A program made the position numbers and the translations under genes. Under the pieces are notes generated by a model. The model saw only the letters and a program-made list of their open reading frames with translations, did no database searches and was not told the DNA's origin. From positions 755,501 through 819,500 of the forward strand of contig NZ_JAFCKF010000004.1 of NCBI RefSeq assembly GCF_018130545.1: a stretch of DNA of 64,000 nucleotides, in the 5' to 3' direction. Position 1 is the first letter of the stretch. Each line of letters opens with the position of its first letter. Shown piece by piece: positions 16,563 to 25,275 of this stretch. The stretch is from Bradyrhizobium tropiciagri (GTDB lineage Bacteria > Pseudomonadota > Alphaproteobacteria > Rhizobiales > Xanthobacteraceae).

Positions 16563-17566
16563 CAACCGATCCGTGCCTTCAATTGCTTGATCACGTCGGG
16601 GATAGTGCGACCCTCGGCGCGCGCCGAGAAGGTCAGCGCCATGCGGTGCTTGAGCACGGGCTCGGCGAGATCGAGCACGTCGTCGATCGACGGCGCGAGC
16701 CGTCCGTCGAGCAGCGCGCGGGCGCGCACCGCCAGCATCAAGGACTGGCTGGCGCGGGGACCGGGTCCCCAAGCGATCAGTTTGCCGGCTTCGCCGCCCT
16801 CGGTGCCGGGACGCGCGGCGCGCACCAGCGTCAGGATCGCCTCGACCACGGAATCGCCGACCGGCAGGCGCCGCACCAGGCGTTGCGCCGACAGCAGCGT
16901 CTCGGCGTCCATCGACGGCTTGGCATGCGCCTCTTCGGCGCCGGTGGTCTCGAACAGGATGCGCCGCTCGGCGTCGCGATCGGGATAGTCGACGTCGATT
17001 TCCATCAGGAAGCGGTCGAGCTGCGCCTCGGGCAGCGGATAGGTGCCTTCCTGCTCGAGCGGATTCTGCGTCGCGAGCACGTGGAACGGCTTCGGCAAAT
17101 CATGTCGCGCACCGGCAATGGTGATGTGCTGTTCCTGCATGGCTTGCAGCAGCGCCGACTGGGTGCGTGGGCTGGCGCGGTTGATCTCGTCGGCCATCAA
17201 CAGCTGCGCGAACACCGGGCCCGAGATGAAGCGGAACGAACGCTTGCCGGCGGAGCTCTCGTCGAGCACTTCGGCGCCGAGGATGTCGGAGGGCATCAAG
17301 TCGGGCGTGAACTGGATGCGCTTGGCGTCGAGCCCGAGCGTGACGCCGAGCGTCTCGACCAGCTTGGTCTTGGCGAGGCCGGGGACGCCGATCAGAAGCG
17401 CATGGCCACCGGACAGGATCGTCACCAGGGTGTTTTCGATCACCTGGTCCTGGCCGAAAATAACCGTGGACACCGCTTCCTTGGCGGCCTTGATCTGGCC
17501 CGCGACCTGCTCGGCCGAACGGACGATCACATCCTCCAGTTTCTCGACGCTGTCTGCACCAGCCAT
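16562..17566 (-). CDS. MoxR-family AAA+ ATPase
   Basis: This 334-residue ATPase is of the MoxR type. Walker A is GVPGLAKTK (about 60-68), Walker B is LLMADEIN (about 122-129), sensor 1 is LATQNP (about 166), and the arginine-finger and sensor 2 regions follow. It is full length for the family. MoxR proteins act as chaperone-like remodelers working on VWA-domain partners, here the DUF58, BatA/DUF4159 and downstream membrane proteins encoded in the same operon. It is the first gene; the 231-bp gap to the divergent DUF1285 gene should hold both promoters. Confidence 0.92.
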   Translation of the reverse strand: MAGADSVEKLEDVIVRSAEQVAGQIKAAKEAVSTVIFGQDQVIENTLVTILSGGHALLIGVPGLAKTKLVETLGVTLGLDAKRIQFTPDLMPSDILGAEVLDESSAGKRSFRFISGPVFAQLLMADEINRASPRTQSALLQAMQEQHITIAGARHDLPKPFHVLATQNPLEQEGTYPLPEAQLDRFLMEIDVDYPDRDAERRILFETTGAEEAHAKPSMDAETLLSAQRLVRRLPVGDSVVEAILTLVRAARPGTEGGEAGKLIAWGPGPRASQSLMLAVRARALLDGRLAPSIDDVLDLAEPVLKHRMALTFSARAEGRTIPDVIKQLKARIG

Positions 17567-17797
17567 TCGATCAGCTCCTTCTCGACGATTGCGCGCGATT
17601 CCCGCGTCGTCATCTCATGACCCTCATGCTAAACCTGCGCGAAGGCCATGTATTCGTTGAATTAAACTATCCCCACCTTATCGGTATTTCAGGGTATGAA
17701 CGGCATCACGATGTGGCGAGAATATCATCCCGACCACATCTGAAGGCGACGTGCACCAAATGTGCCAGATTGAGGGTTGGAAACTTTAAGGCAAACA

Positions 17798-18439
17798 ATG
17801 GCGAAGCAAGGGCAGAGCGATTCCGGCGGTGAAACTACGGGGCTCGGAAGCAGGGGCCTCGACGGGCTTACCACCGCTGCCAATCAAGCTGCGACATCGG
17901 GTCCTGCCGGACGCAAGGGCCTGCCCCCGGTTCATTTGTGGAATCCGCCGTTCTGCGGCGACCTCGACATGCGAATCGCGCCCGACGGCACCTGGTTCTA
18001 CATGGGAACGCCGATCGGCCGCCCCGCGCTGGTGCGGCTATTCTCAACAATCCTGAAGCGCGAGGACGGCAAGCACTTTCTCGTGACACCAGTGGAGAAA
18101 GTCGGCATCCGCGTCGACGATGCGCCGTTCCTTGCCGTGGAAATGCAGACCGAGCAAGATGCGCGCGGCCGGTTGCTCAGGTTCCGCACCAATGTCGACG
18201 ACTGGGTCGATTGCGAGAAGGGCCACGGCCTCAGATTTGAAGCCGCCGACGATGGCGGATTGACGCCCTATCTGCATGTCCGCGCCGATCTATGGGCGAA
18301 GGTGACCCGTGCGCTCTACTACGATCTGGTTGACATGGGCGAGGAGCGGATGGTCGATGGTCAGGAGATGTTCGGCATCGAGTCCGGCGGCGAGTTTTTC
18401 TCGATGGCCGATGCCAGCCAGGTGAGGGGCGCACTTTGA
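17798..18439 (+). CDS. DUF1285 domain protein
   Basis: This 213-residue protein contains PPVHLWNPPFCGDLDMRIAPDGTWFYMGTPIGR (about 45-78) and VTPVEKVGIRVDDAPFLAV, the two blocks that define DUF1285. The structure known for the family is a small beta-rich fold of unknown function. The N-terminal 40 residues are Gly/Ser/Thr rich and probably disordered. The ATG follows TTAAGG at 7 nt. It heads a tightly overlapping five-gene run (Nudix, DUF6111, CCA transferase, TauE) that is conserved in Rhizobiales. Its stop overlaps the next start by 4 bp. Confidence 0.87.
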   Translation: MAKQGQSDSGGETTGLGSRGLDGLTTAANQAATSGPAGRKGLPPVHLWNPPFCGDLDMRIAPDGTWFYMGTPIGRPALVRLFSTILKREDGKHFLVTPVEKVGIRVDDAPFLAVEMQTEQDARGRLLRFRTNVDDWVDCEKGHGLRFEAADDGGLTPYLHVRADLWAKVTRALYYDLVDMGEERMVDGQEMFGIESGGEFFSMADASQVRGAL

Positions 18440-19107
18440 ACGAGCCGTTGCTGAAGGTGAAGCCGGCGACGATCAGCTCGACGGAATTCTTCGCGCGAGC
18501 CCGCACGCGGCTCAATTTCGAAGTGCCGCCGGGGCTGGTCGATCCGCATATCATTCCGCGCACTGGAGATTCCGGCAACGACCGCATGCTCGAGATCGTG
18601 GCCCAGGAGCAGCCGGTGCGGCCGGCGGCGGTGCTGATCCCGGTGGTCGATCATCCCGAGCCGACCGTGCTCTTGACGCAGCGCTCGCCGCATCTGTCGA
18701 GCCATGCCGGCCAGATCTCGTTTCCCGGCGGCAAGATCGACGCTACCGATGCCTCGCCGCTCGACGCCGCGCTGCGCGAGGCCTGCGAAGAAGTCGGGCT
18801 CAAGCGGGAATTCATCGACCCGGTCGGCTATCTCGACCTCTATGGCACCGCGTTCGGCTTCCGCATCCTGCCGACAGTCGCCAAGGTGAAGCCCGGCTTC
18901 ACGCTTGAGATCAACGAGGCCGAGGTCGTCGATGCCTTCGAAGTGCCGCTCGCTTTCCTGATGAATCCCGAGAATCATCAGATCCACACCAAGGAATTCC
19001 GCGGCATGGACCGGTCCTACTACGCGATGCCGTTCGCCGAGCGCTACATCTGGGGCGCGACCGCGGGCATCCTGCGCGTGCTGTATGAGCGGATCTATCT
19101 GTCATGA
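18436..19107 (+). CDS. CoA pyrophosphatase-type Nudix hydrolase
   Basis: The protein has about 223 residues starting at TTG, which overlaps the DUF1285 TGA (TTGA). It contains the CoA-hydrolase-specific block LLTQRSPHLSSHAGQISFPGG (about 77-97, split here for length: LLTQRSPHLSSH, AGQISFPGG) and the Nudix box ALREACEEVGL just after. This combination is diagnostic of enzymes that cleave CoA into 3',5'-ADP and phosphopantetheine. No better start codon lies nearby, and the N-terminal 30 residues are compatible with the family. It is translationally coupled to both neighbours. Confidence 0.87.
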   Translation: MNEPLLKVKPATISSTEFFARARTRLNFEVPPGLVDPHIIPRTGDSGNDRMLEIVAQEQPVRPAAVLIPVVDHPEPTVLLTQRSPHLSSHAGQISFPGGKIDATDASPLDAALREACEEVGLKREFIDPVGYLDLYGTAFGFRILPTVAKVKPGFTLEINEAEVVDAFEVPLAFLMNPENHQIHTKEFRGMDRSYYAMPFAERYIWGATAGILRVLYERIYLS

Positions 19108-19367
19108 TCCGCACGGTATTGACCGAGATCGGAGTCTTTCTGATCCCTTTCGCGGTCTATGCCATCTTCCTGATCGCGACGCGGTCCGGCGTGACGTTGC
19201 CGGCATCCTGGCCGCTCCACATGATCGCGAAGCTGACGCTGGCGGCGCTGGTGATGGTGATCGTGAGTTTCGTGCTGCTTGCCGAATTGACCGGCGCGCC
19301 GCCGAACTCGACTTATGTTCCCGCTCACATCGAGAATGGCAGGCTGGTGCCCGGAGTTGAGCGATGA
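19104..19367 (+). CDS. DUF6111 small membrane protein
   Basis: The 87-residue protein has two hydrophobic segments (about 8-26 and 40-62), connected by a short polar loop, and a soluble tail (PPNSTYVPAHIENGRLVPG) ending in GVER. It matches the DUF6111 family that regularly sits between the CoA-Nudix and CCA transferase genes in Rhizobiales. Function is unknown. It overlaps both neighbours by 4 bp (ATGA on each side). Confidence 0.82.
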   Translation: MIRTVLTEIGVFLIPFAVYAIFLIATRSGVTLPASWPLHMIAKLTLAALVMVIVSFVLLAELTGAPPNSTYVPAHIENGRLVPGVER

Positions 19368-20620
19368 GCGAGGTGCGCTTGTTGTCCGACGCGCCGTGGC
19401 TCGCTTCGGGGCCGGCGGCGCGCGTGCTCGGTCTGCTCAATGCCGATGGCGAGGAGGCACGGGTGATCGGCGGCGCCGTGCGCAACGCGCTGATGCGGAT
19501 TCCGCTCGCCGATATAGACATCGCCACCACGGCGCTGCCGGAAGAGGTGATCCGCCGCGCCAAGCGGGCGAGTATCAAGAGCGTGCCGACCGGCATCGAG
19601 CACGGCACGGTGACGCTGGTCGTCGACGGCCAGCCGGTCGAGGTGACGACGCTGCGCGAGGACACCGAGACCTATGGCCGCAAGGCCAAGGTGGCGTTCG
19701 GGCGCGACTGGGTGCGCGACGCCGAGCGGCGCGACTTCACCATCAATGGCCTGTCGGTCGACGCCTCGGGCGTCGTGCACGATCACGTCGGCGGCCTCGC
19801 CGACATCGAGGCGCGGCGGGTGCGTTTCATCGGCGATCCCGCGCAGCGGATTGCCGAGGATTATTTGCGCATCCTGCGCTTCTTCCGTTTCCATGCCGCC
19901 TATGCTGCCGGCGCGGTCGATCGTGCCGGCTATCTCGCCTGCATCAGTGGGCGCGCCGGCTTGACGGGCCTGTCGGCCGAGCGCATCCGCATGGAGATGC
20001 TCAAGCTCTTGGTTGCGACCGGCGCCGCGGGCGCGGTGGTCGCGATGGGCGATGGCGGGTTGCTGCAGCCGCTGTTCGGCGGCGTCGCCTATACCGGACC
20101 GTTCGGCGCGATGATCGAGATCGAGCAGCTGATGGCGCTGGCGCCGAGCGCGATGCGCCGGCTCGCCGCGCTGACGGTTGCGGTGACCGAGGACGCGCGG
20201 CGGATCGCAAGCCGGCTGCGGCTCTCCAACGCCGAGGCCAAGGCGCTGGACTCGATGGGCCATCGCTGGTGGCGCCTGCCCGGCATGGACGAGGCCCATG
20301 CCAGGCGCCGGCTCTACCGGCTCGATGAGGAGCCCTATCGTGACCGGCTGCTGCTCGCCTGGGCGCGAACCGGCGCAGGCCGCGATGTCGAGCAATGGCG
20401 CGCGCTCGCGACACTGCCGCAACGCTGGCGCGCGCCTCACTTTCCCTTGAGGGCATCGGATTTCATCGCGCGGGGGATTGCCGAAGGACCGGCATTGGGG
20501 CATGTCCTGACCTTGGCCGAGGATGCTTGGCTGGCCGCGGATTTCCCGCTGGATCCGCAGGTGTTGTCTGGCATCGCCGACCAGACCGTTTCCCGTTTCA
20601 CCCGCGATCATCGGCTTTGA
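19364..20620 (+). CDS. cca: CCA tRNA nucleotidyltransferase / poly(A) polymerase family
   Basis: This 418-residue class II nucleotidyltransferase has RVIGGAVRNALM (about 31-42) and LADIDIATTALPEE (about 47-60), where the DxD pair binds metal. RDAERRDFTINGLSVD (about 120-135) and the R-rich DYLRILRFFRFHA motif (about 165-178) are the NTP-binding and neck helices. It adds or repairs the 3' CCA of tRNAs. Overlapping 4-bp junctions on both sides show coupled translation with DUF6111 and TauE. Full length with intact motifs; discrimination from poly(A) polymerase rests on the alphaproteobacterial context. Confidence 0.9.
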   Translation: MSEVRLLSDAPWLASGPAARVLGLLNADGEEARVIGGAVRNALMRIPLADIDIATTALPEEVIRRAKRASIKSVPTGIEHGTVTLVVDGQPVEVTTLREDTETYGRKAKVAFGRDWVRDAERRDFTINGLSVDASGVVHDHVGGLADIEARRVRFIGDPAQRIAEDYLRILRFFRFHAAYAAGAVDRAGYLACISGRAGLTGLSAERIRMEMLKLLVATGAAGAVVAMGDGGLLQPLFGGVAYTGPFGAMIEIEQLMALAPSAMRRLAALTVAVTEDARRIASRLRLSNAEAKALDSMGHRWWRLPGMDEAHARRRLYRLDEEPYRDRLLLAWARTGAGRDVEQWRALATLPQRWRAPHFPLRASDFIARGIAEGPALGHVLTLAEDAWLAADFPLDPQVLSGIADQTVSRFTRDHRL

Positions 20621-21381
20621 ATTTCCTCTCCGGCTTCGCAGACATCTCGCTCCTTCAAATTCTGCTTGTCGCAGCCGTTGCGCTGTTTGCTTCCGTGATC
20701 GGCGGTCTCGCCGGCTATGGCACCGGCGCCTTGATGCCGCTGGTGCTGGTGCCGATGGTCGGTGCCGAGCCGGTGGTGCCTATCATCGCGATCTCGTCGA
20801 TCTTCACCAATTCCAGCCGCTTCATCGCCTTTGTCAGATTTGCCGATCGCCGCAAGGCTCTCATAGTGATCGCGGCGGCGCTGCTCTCCACGGCGCTCGG
20901 TGCTTACGGCTATACGCGGCTCACCAGCGCCGGCGCCTCGCTCGTGATCGGCACCATGCTGATCCTGAGCGTGCCGCTGCGCCGGCTGCTGCGCAAGCAC
21001 AGCGTCAGGATCGGCGAGCGGGGCCTTGCGGCCGGCGCGGTCGGCTATGGCGTCGTGGTTGGCGGCACCGCGGGCTCGGGCGTGATCCTGCTGTCGCTGT
21101 TGATGGCGGCGGGCCTCGAAGGCGCGGCCGTGGTCGCAACCGACGCAGTGATTTCGCTGACGAGTGCCGCGGTCAAGATCTCGGTGTTCGGGCTGACCGG
21201 CGTCATCACCGCGCAGGTGCTGGCGCTTGCGCTTCTGATCGGACTGGTCGCCATTCCCGGCGCGTTCCTCGCCAAGGCCTTTGTCGAGCGGATGCCGGTG
21301 CATATCCACACCGCGATCCTCGATGCCGCCGTGATCACCGGCGGTGCGGTGATGATCACGAGCGCGTTGCGCGCGCTCTGA
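20617..21381 (+). CDS. TauE/SafE family sulfite exporter-like permease
   Basis: This 254-residue membrane protein has about eight hydrophobic segments arranged as two repeats. Each contains the family's glycine-rich GGLAGYGTGALMPLVL or GGTAGSGVILLSLL motif (about 24-40 and 150-165). TauE/SafE permeases export sulfite, sulfoacetate or similar organosulfur anions. No sulfur gene is nearby, so the substrate is open. It starts with TTG overlapping the cca stop (TTGA), the second such junction in this operon. It ends the five-gene run. Confidence 0.83.
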   Translation: MNFLSGFADISLLQILLVAAVALFASVIGGLAGYGTGALMPLVLVPMVGAEPVVPIIAISSIFTNSSRFIAFVRFADRRKALIVIAAALLSTALGAYGYTRLTSAGASLVIGTMLILSVPLRRLLRKHSVRIGERGLAAGAVGYGVVVGGTAGSGVILLSLLMAAGLEGAAVVATDAVISLTSAAVKISVFGLTGVITAQVLALALLIGLVAIPGAFLAKAFVERMPVHIHTAILDAAVITGGAVMITSALRAL

Positions 21382-21450
21382 CCGAAAGCGGAGACGATGC
21401 TGCCGGCGCTTCGCCAGACAGCATCGCCTGAGAAATCTTACGCAGCCTTG

Positions 21451-21732
21451 TCAAGCGGCCTTGCGCTTCTTGCGGCCGCCGTGATCCTCGTCGTCATCCT
21501 CTTCTTCCTCGTCGTCCTCTTCCTCGTCATCCTCTTCTTCTTCGTCGTCTTCCTCGTCATCTTCCGGATCGAGCTCGGTCGATTCGAGCGCGACGAGCGG
21601 CAAGGTTTCGCGAAACAGATCGCCGTCCGTGCCCATCCACAGGCACTCGACCTTGTCCTCGTCGACTTCGACGACCGTGATCGGATGGCCGCCGGACTTC
21701 AGCATGACAACATCGCCTGGTTTCAGTTCCAT
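21451..21732 (-). CDS. DUF2158 protein with acidic tail
   Basis: The product has 93 residues. Residues 1-50 (LKPGDVVMLKSGGHPITVVEVD, VECLWMGTDGDLFRETLP) match DUF2158, a small SH3-like fold of unknown function. The C-terminal 40 residues are almost entirely Asp and Glu, ending HGGRKKRKAA, and are encoded by imperfect gag/gac tandem repeats at about 21478-21575. The acidic tract may bind cations or basic proteins, and its length is prone to slippage. It is convergent with tauE and downstream of the HAD gene. Confidence 0.82.
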   Translation of the reverse strand: MELKPGDVVMLKSGGHPITVVEVDEDKVECLWMGTDGDLFRETLPLVALESTELDPEDDEEDDEEEEDDEEEDDEEEEDDDEDHGGRKKRKAA

Positions 21733-21845
21733 GATTTTCCCTCCGCGCTGGATGACGCGGACGGCAGGCTAGCGACCGGTGATGACAGTCAAATCACGGC
21801 CGGTAGCTGCGGTGATGGAATCGACGTGGAAAACAGCCGTCGCGG

Positions 21846-22586
21846 CTATTTGCGTGCAGCAGGAACCAGTTCGCTCAACGAGCGGATGATGCGATCCGGC
21901 TTGATCGTCGATCCCGGCGGCAGCCCCACACCGTGCACATCCATCCAGATCGCGTAGATGCCGAGCCGCTGCGGCGCAACGACTTCCCATTCGAGATTGT
22001 CGCCGATCATCCAGGTGTCCGACGCGGTGACGCCGAGTGCCTGCATTGCGTGCAGATAGGCGCGCTCCTCCGGCTTGCCGAAGCCGTGCTCGCCCTCGAT
22101 CTGGATGTGATCGAAGCGATGGCCGAGCGCGAAGCGCTCGACCTTGGCGCGCTGCATGTCGGCGGCGCCGTTGGTGACCAGCGCGAGCTTGATGCCGAGC
22201 GCTTTGAATGTATCGATCGCTTCATGCGCGCCGGGGAAGACGAACATCTCCTCCTCGCGATAGGCGGTGAAGCGATCGGCGATGCGGTCCGCGAGCTCGT
22301 CGGGCAGCGCGCGGTGCCCGGCTGCAGCCAACGCCGCGAAGCCGCCCTTTACGGTCAGCCGCCGTGCTTCGCCGAGCTTGATCCGCCAGATCGGCTCGGC
22401 GGTCGACCAGAATTGCCGCGCGTAAGCCAGCAGCGCGGTCGCGACCTGGTCCGGGGGCAGGGGCGCCAGCTCCTCCGCGAATTCGGTGGTGATCGTGTTC
22501 CAGGCGATCTCGGGGCGTCCGTAGGCCGACAGGATGGTGTCATCCATGTCGATCAGCATCGCGCGCGGCAGTTTCATTACGGCCAT
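21846..22586 (-). CDS. HAD-superfamily hydrolase
   Basis: This 246-residue protein has HAD motif I DMDDTIL (about 13-19), motif II LVTNG (about 124) and motif III/IV in [12 protein letters not shown] (about 160) and [10 protein letters not shown] (about 185). It uses an Asp nucleophile for phosphoryl transfer, and the cap domain position suggests a small-molecule phosphatase of the YjjG or L-2-haloacid family. The ATG at 22586 is chosen because GGAGGTGA lies just upstream; an ATG at 22577 would give a TAATG junction with hemF. It overlaps the hemF end by 10 bp and is the last gene of the trmL-queE-queD-hemF operon. Confidence 0.86.
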   Translation of the reverse strand: MAVMKLPRAMLIDMDDTILSAYGRPEIAWNTITTEFAEELAPLPPDQVATALLAYARQFWSTAEPIWRIKLGEARRLTVKGGFAALAAAGHRALPDELADRIADRFTAYREEEMFVFPGAHEAIDTFKALGIKLALVTNGAADMQRAKVERFALGHRFDHIQIEGEHGFGKPEERAYLHAMQALGVTASDTWMIGDNLEWEVVAPQRLGIYAIWMDVHGVGLPPGSTIKPDRIIRSLSELVPAARK

Positions 22587-23473
22587 TTCACCTCCGGCGG
22601 CAGCGACGACAGGATCGAATCCACATTGCCGCCGGTCTTCAGGCCGAAGATGGTGCCGCGATCATAGAGCAGGTTGAATTCGACATAGCGCCCGCGGCGG
22701 ACCAGCTGCTCGTCGCGGTCCTCCGCACTCCAGGCGGCCGCGAAATTGCGCCGCACAAGGTCGGGATAGATTTTTAGGAAGCTGCGCCCGACGTCCTGGG
22801 TGAAGGCGAGATCGGCCTCCCAGTCGCCGCTGTCGTGCCAGTCGTAGAAAATGCCGCCGATGCCGCGGGCTTCCTTGCGGTGCGGCAGATAGAAATAGTC
22901 GTCGCACCACTTCTTGTACTTGTCGTAGTCGGCGACGCCGTTTGGCCCGGTGCACGCCTCCTTCATTGCGGCGTGGAAGGCGAGCGTATCGGGGTCCTCC
23001 TGGGTCCGCCGCCGGTTCAATACCGGCGTCAGATCGGCACCGCCGCCGAACCAGGCCTTGGTGGTGACCACGAAGCGGGTATTCATGTGCACGGCGGGCA
23101 CGTTCGGATTGCGCAAATGTGCGATCAGCGAAATTCCGGAGGCCCAGAACCTCGGATCGTCGGCGGCGCCGGGAATCTGCGCGCGGAATTCGGGAGCGAA
23201 CTCGCCATGCACGGTCGAACAGTGCACGCCGACCTTCTCGAACAGCCGGCCCTTCATGATCGACATCACGCCGCCGCCACCGGGCTTGCCGGTGTGATCG
23301 GTGCGGTCCCAGGGGGTGCGCACGAACCGGCCGGCATCGCCGGGATAGAGCGCGGAGGGGGCGTCGTCCTCGAGCTTCTCGAAGGCTGCGCAGATCTCGT
23401 TGCGCAGTGCCTCGAACCAGCTGCGCGCGCGCGCCTTGCGGTCCTCGATGATGGCGGGGTCTGTTGGCAGCAT
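22577..23473 (-). CDS. hemF: oxygen-dependent coproporphyrinogen III oxidase
   Basis: This 298-residue enzyme decarboxylates and oxidises coproporphyrinogen III to protoporphyrinogen IX using O2 in haem synthesis. Conserved blocks are [19 protein letters not shown] (about 66-84), the FGGGADLTP metal/substrate loop (about 142), and [13 protein letters not shown] and [10 protein letters not shown] (about 185-225). The C-terminus [21 protein letters not shown] is typical. Length and all motifs are normal. It starts 2 bp after the QueD-like stop. Neighbouring fbcF/fbcH shares the need for haem but is transcribed the other way. Confidence 0.95.
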   Translation of the reverse strand: MLPTDPAIIEDRKARARSWFEALRNEICAAFEKLEDDAPSALYPGDAGRFVRTPWDRTDHTGKPGGGGVMSIMKGRLFEKVGVHCSTVHGEFAPEFRAQIPGAADDPRFWASGISLIAHLRNPNVPAVHMNTRFVVTTKAWFGGGADLTPVLNRRRTQEDPDTLAFHAAMKEACTGPNGVADYDKYKKWCDDYFYLPHRKEARGIGGIFYDWHDSGDWEADLAFTQDVGRSFLKIYPDLVRRNFAAAWSAEDRDEQLVRRGRYVEFNLLYDRGTIFGLKTGGNVDSILSSLPPEVKWP

Positions 23474-23475
23474 GA

Positions 23476-23841
23476 CTAACCTTGCGGGCCGAAGTAAGTG
23501 CAGCTCTCGTTGCAGCTGTCCCGATGCACGCTGACGCGGGTCAGCTTGCCCGCGTGCTGCAAGCGCTCCCAGATGAAGCGCGAGAGATTTTCCAGCGTCG
23601 GGACACCGATCGCTTCGATCTTGTTCAGGAACTTATGATCGAGCGTCTTCTGCACCTCGGCCATCGCGCGTTCGAGCAGGCCGAGATCGATCACCATGCC
23701 GGTTTTTGGATCCGGCGTGCCGCGGACGGTAACCTCGGCTCGAAAGGAGTGGCCGTGAATCTCCTCGCTGGCGGTGCCAAAGGTCGTTCCGGACAGCGCA
23801 TGCGCAGCTTCGAACCGAAACGCTTTCGTCAATTCCCACAT
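23476..23841 (-). CDS. 6-pyruvoyltetrahydropterin synthase / QueD family protein with Cys-to-Ser site
   Basis: This 121-residue protein of the T-fold PTPS family keeps the zinc histidines H14 (FEAAH), H29 and H31 (IHGHSF), and ends with [14 protein letters not shown]. In QueD the catalytic Cys lies four residues before the HGH motif; here that position is Ser25 (ASEEIHGH), while a Glu sits at the ExxHGH position. The PTPS paralogue class in which Glu replaces or joins the Cys converts dihydroneopterin triphosphate to the folate precursor, so the reaction is uncertain: QueD, folate-type or both. It lies between queE and hemF on the same strand, which favours a queuosine role. The ATG at 23841 is chosen over a TTG at 23853. 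Confidence 0.82.
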   Translation of the reverse strand: MWELTKAFRFEAAHALSGTTFGTASEEIHGHSFRAEVTVRGTPDPKTGMVIDLGLLERAMAEVQKTLDHKFLNKIEAIGVPTLENLSRFIWERLQHAGKLTRVSVHRDSCNESCTYFGPQG

Positions 23842-23868
23842 CTCGTTCAACAATCCGATTCTGTTAGT

Positions 23869-24501
23869 TTATCTAATCCCGAGCGTCTTGTGCGTCTGTA
23901 CGCTGAGGCGCCATTGCGGGTGCTTCAGGCAATAGGCGATCGCCCGCTCGGTATTCTCGATCACGTCGGGGCCGTCCATCGGCTGCAGCGAGAAACGCTC
24001 GAAGGAAAGCCCCGCAAAATCCTCGGGCGCGTTCTCCATCTGCGGATAGACCAGCTTGAGCTCGTGTCCCTTGCGCACCACGAGCTCGGATGCGGCCTTG
24101 GGGCTGACGCAGATCCAGTCGAGCCCGTCGGGCGGGGCGATGGTGCCGTTGGTCTCGATCGCGATCGCAAAGCCGTGGCCGTGCAGGGCCTCGATCAGGG
24201 CGGGATCGACCTGTAGCAGCGGCTCGCCGCCGGTCAGCACCACGTAACGGTCGGCCGCGCCGCCGGTCCATTGCGCGGCGATGGTGCCGGCGAGGTCTTC
24301 GGCCGTCGCATAGCGGCCGCCGAGGGTGCCGTCGGTGCCGACGAAATCGGTGTCGCAGAACCGGCAGACCGCGCCGGCGCGGTCCTGCTCGCGGCCGCTC
24401 CACAGGTTGCAGCCGGCAAACCGGCAGAACACGGATGCGCGGCCCGCATGGGCGCCTTCGCCCTGCAGGGTGAGAAAGATCTCCTTGACCGCGTAGCTCA
24501 C
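23869..24501 (-). CDS. queE: 7-carboxy-7-deazaguanine synthase (radical SAM)
   Basis: This 210-residue radical SAM protein converts 6-carboxytetrahydropterin to 7-carboxy-7-deazaguanine in queuosine synthesis. The cluster motif is CX14CX2C (GCNL...AVCRFC, about 33-51), a spacing used by some QueE proteins. It also has LTLQGEG at the N-terminus, TGGEPLLQ (about 92) and IETNGT (about 118). The GTG at 24501 follows AAGGGA; a TTG one codon earlier is equally possible. It is downstream of trmL by 10 bp and upstream of the QueD-like gene by 27 bp. Confidence 0.92.
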   Translation of the reverse strand: MSYAVKEIFLTLQGEGAHAGRASVFCRFAGCNLWSGREQDRAGAVCRFCDTDFVGTDGTLGGRYATAEDLAGTIAAQWTGGAADRYVVLTGGEPLLQVDPALIEALHGHGFAIAIETNGTIAPPDGLDWICVSPKAASELVVRKGHELKLVYPQMENAPEDFAGLSFERFSLQPMDGPDVIENTERAIAYCLKHPQWRLSVQTHKTLGIR

Positions 24502-24511
24502 CAAAAATCCC

Positions 24512-24997
24512 TTAAGTTACCGAACCGGCGATTCCCGAGCCGGCAATTCCTGATTCGGTTTGCCGCAGCGCCTCACCGACGGCCATGGCCGCCGTGACCG
24601 CCACATTGAGCGAACGCATGGTCGGCCTGATCGGAATCACCAGCCGTGCATCGGCAGCCGCCACCACCGCGTCGGTCACCCCTGCCGTTTCGCGCCCGAA
24701 CAGCAGGACATCGGAGGCCGTATACGCGAAATCAAGGTAGGATTTCGCTGCCTTGGTCGTGAACAGCACCAGCCGGCATCCGGCCGCGGCCCGCCATTCC
24801 TCGAATTTCGACCATGAGTCGTGACGCTTCAACCGCACATGGTCCAGATAGTCCATACCCGCCCTGCGGAAATTCCGGTCCGAGGTGTCGAAACCCGCCG
24901 GTTCGATGATATGGGCCGACACGTCCAGGCAGGCGCACAGGCGCAGAATCGTCCCTGTATTCTGGGGGATGTCGGGCTGGAACAGCGCGATCTGCAT
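24512..24997 (-). CDS. trmL: tRNA (cytidine/uridine-34-2'-O)-methyltransferase
   Basis: This 161-residue SPOUT methyltransferase has the trefoil-knot motifs LLFGRETAGV (about 98-107), LVIPIRPTMRSLNVAVTAA (about 120-138) and the N-terminal PDIPQNTGTILRLCA. TrmL methylates the ribose of the wobble nucleotide of leucine tRNAs. The C-terminus SGIAGSGIAGSVT contains a short duplicated GIAGS, probably slippage, beyond the usual end. It is the first gene of the operon with queE, and both act on wobble position 34. It is divergent from fbcF. Confidence 0.93.
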   Translation of the reverse strand: MQIALFQPDIPQNTGTILRLCACLDVSAHIIEPAGFDTSDRNFRRAGMDYLDHVRLKRHDSWSKFEEWRAAAGCRLVLFTTKAAKSYLDFAYTASDVLLFGRETAGVTDAVVAAADARLVIPIRPTMRSLNVAVTAAMAVGEALRQTESGIAGSGIAGSVT

Positions 24998-25275
24998 GGT
25001 GCGGACGACCTGTGAAATCCGGATGAAATTGTCTCAATAAAACATCGCTCGGCGCGGATTTCGTGCATTGCACGTGTGCGAGCCGATAGCGGGCTTGCGC
25101 TCGTCCGGCAAGGGTGCCAATAGAACGATTCTGGACTGCTGTTCCGCCATTTGGGGTGGGGAATAGTGGTTTTCTGCCGCCGCGGGGGCCGCGGGCGCCG
25201 GCAGCCTTTCTTGGGACGCCTCCCGGCGTCTCTGGGGCGGTTCCACCGGCTGCAGAAAAGAAAGGGCTAGGAATC

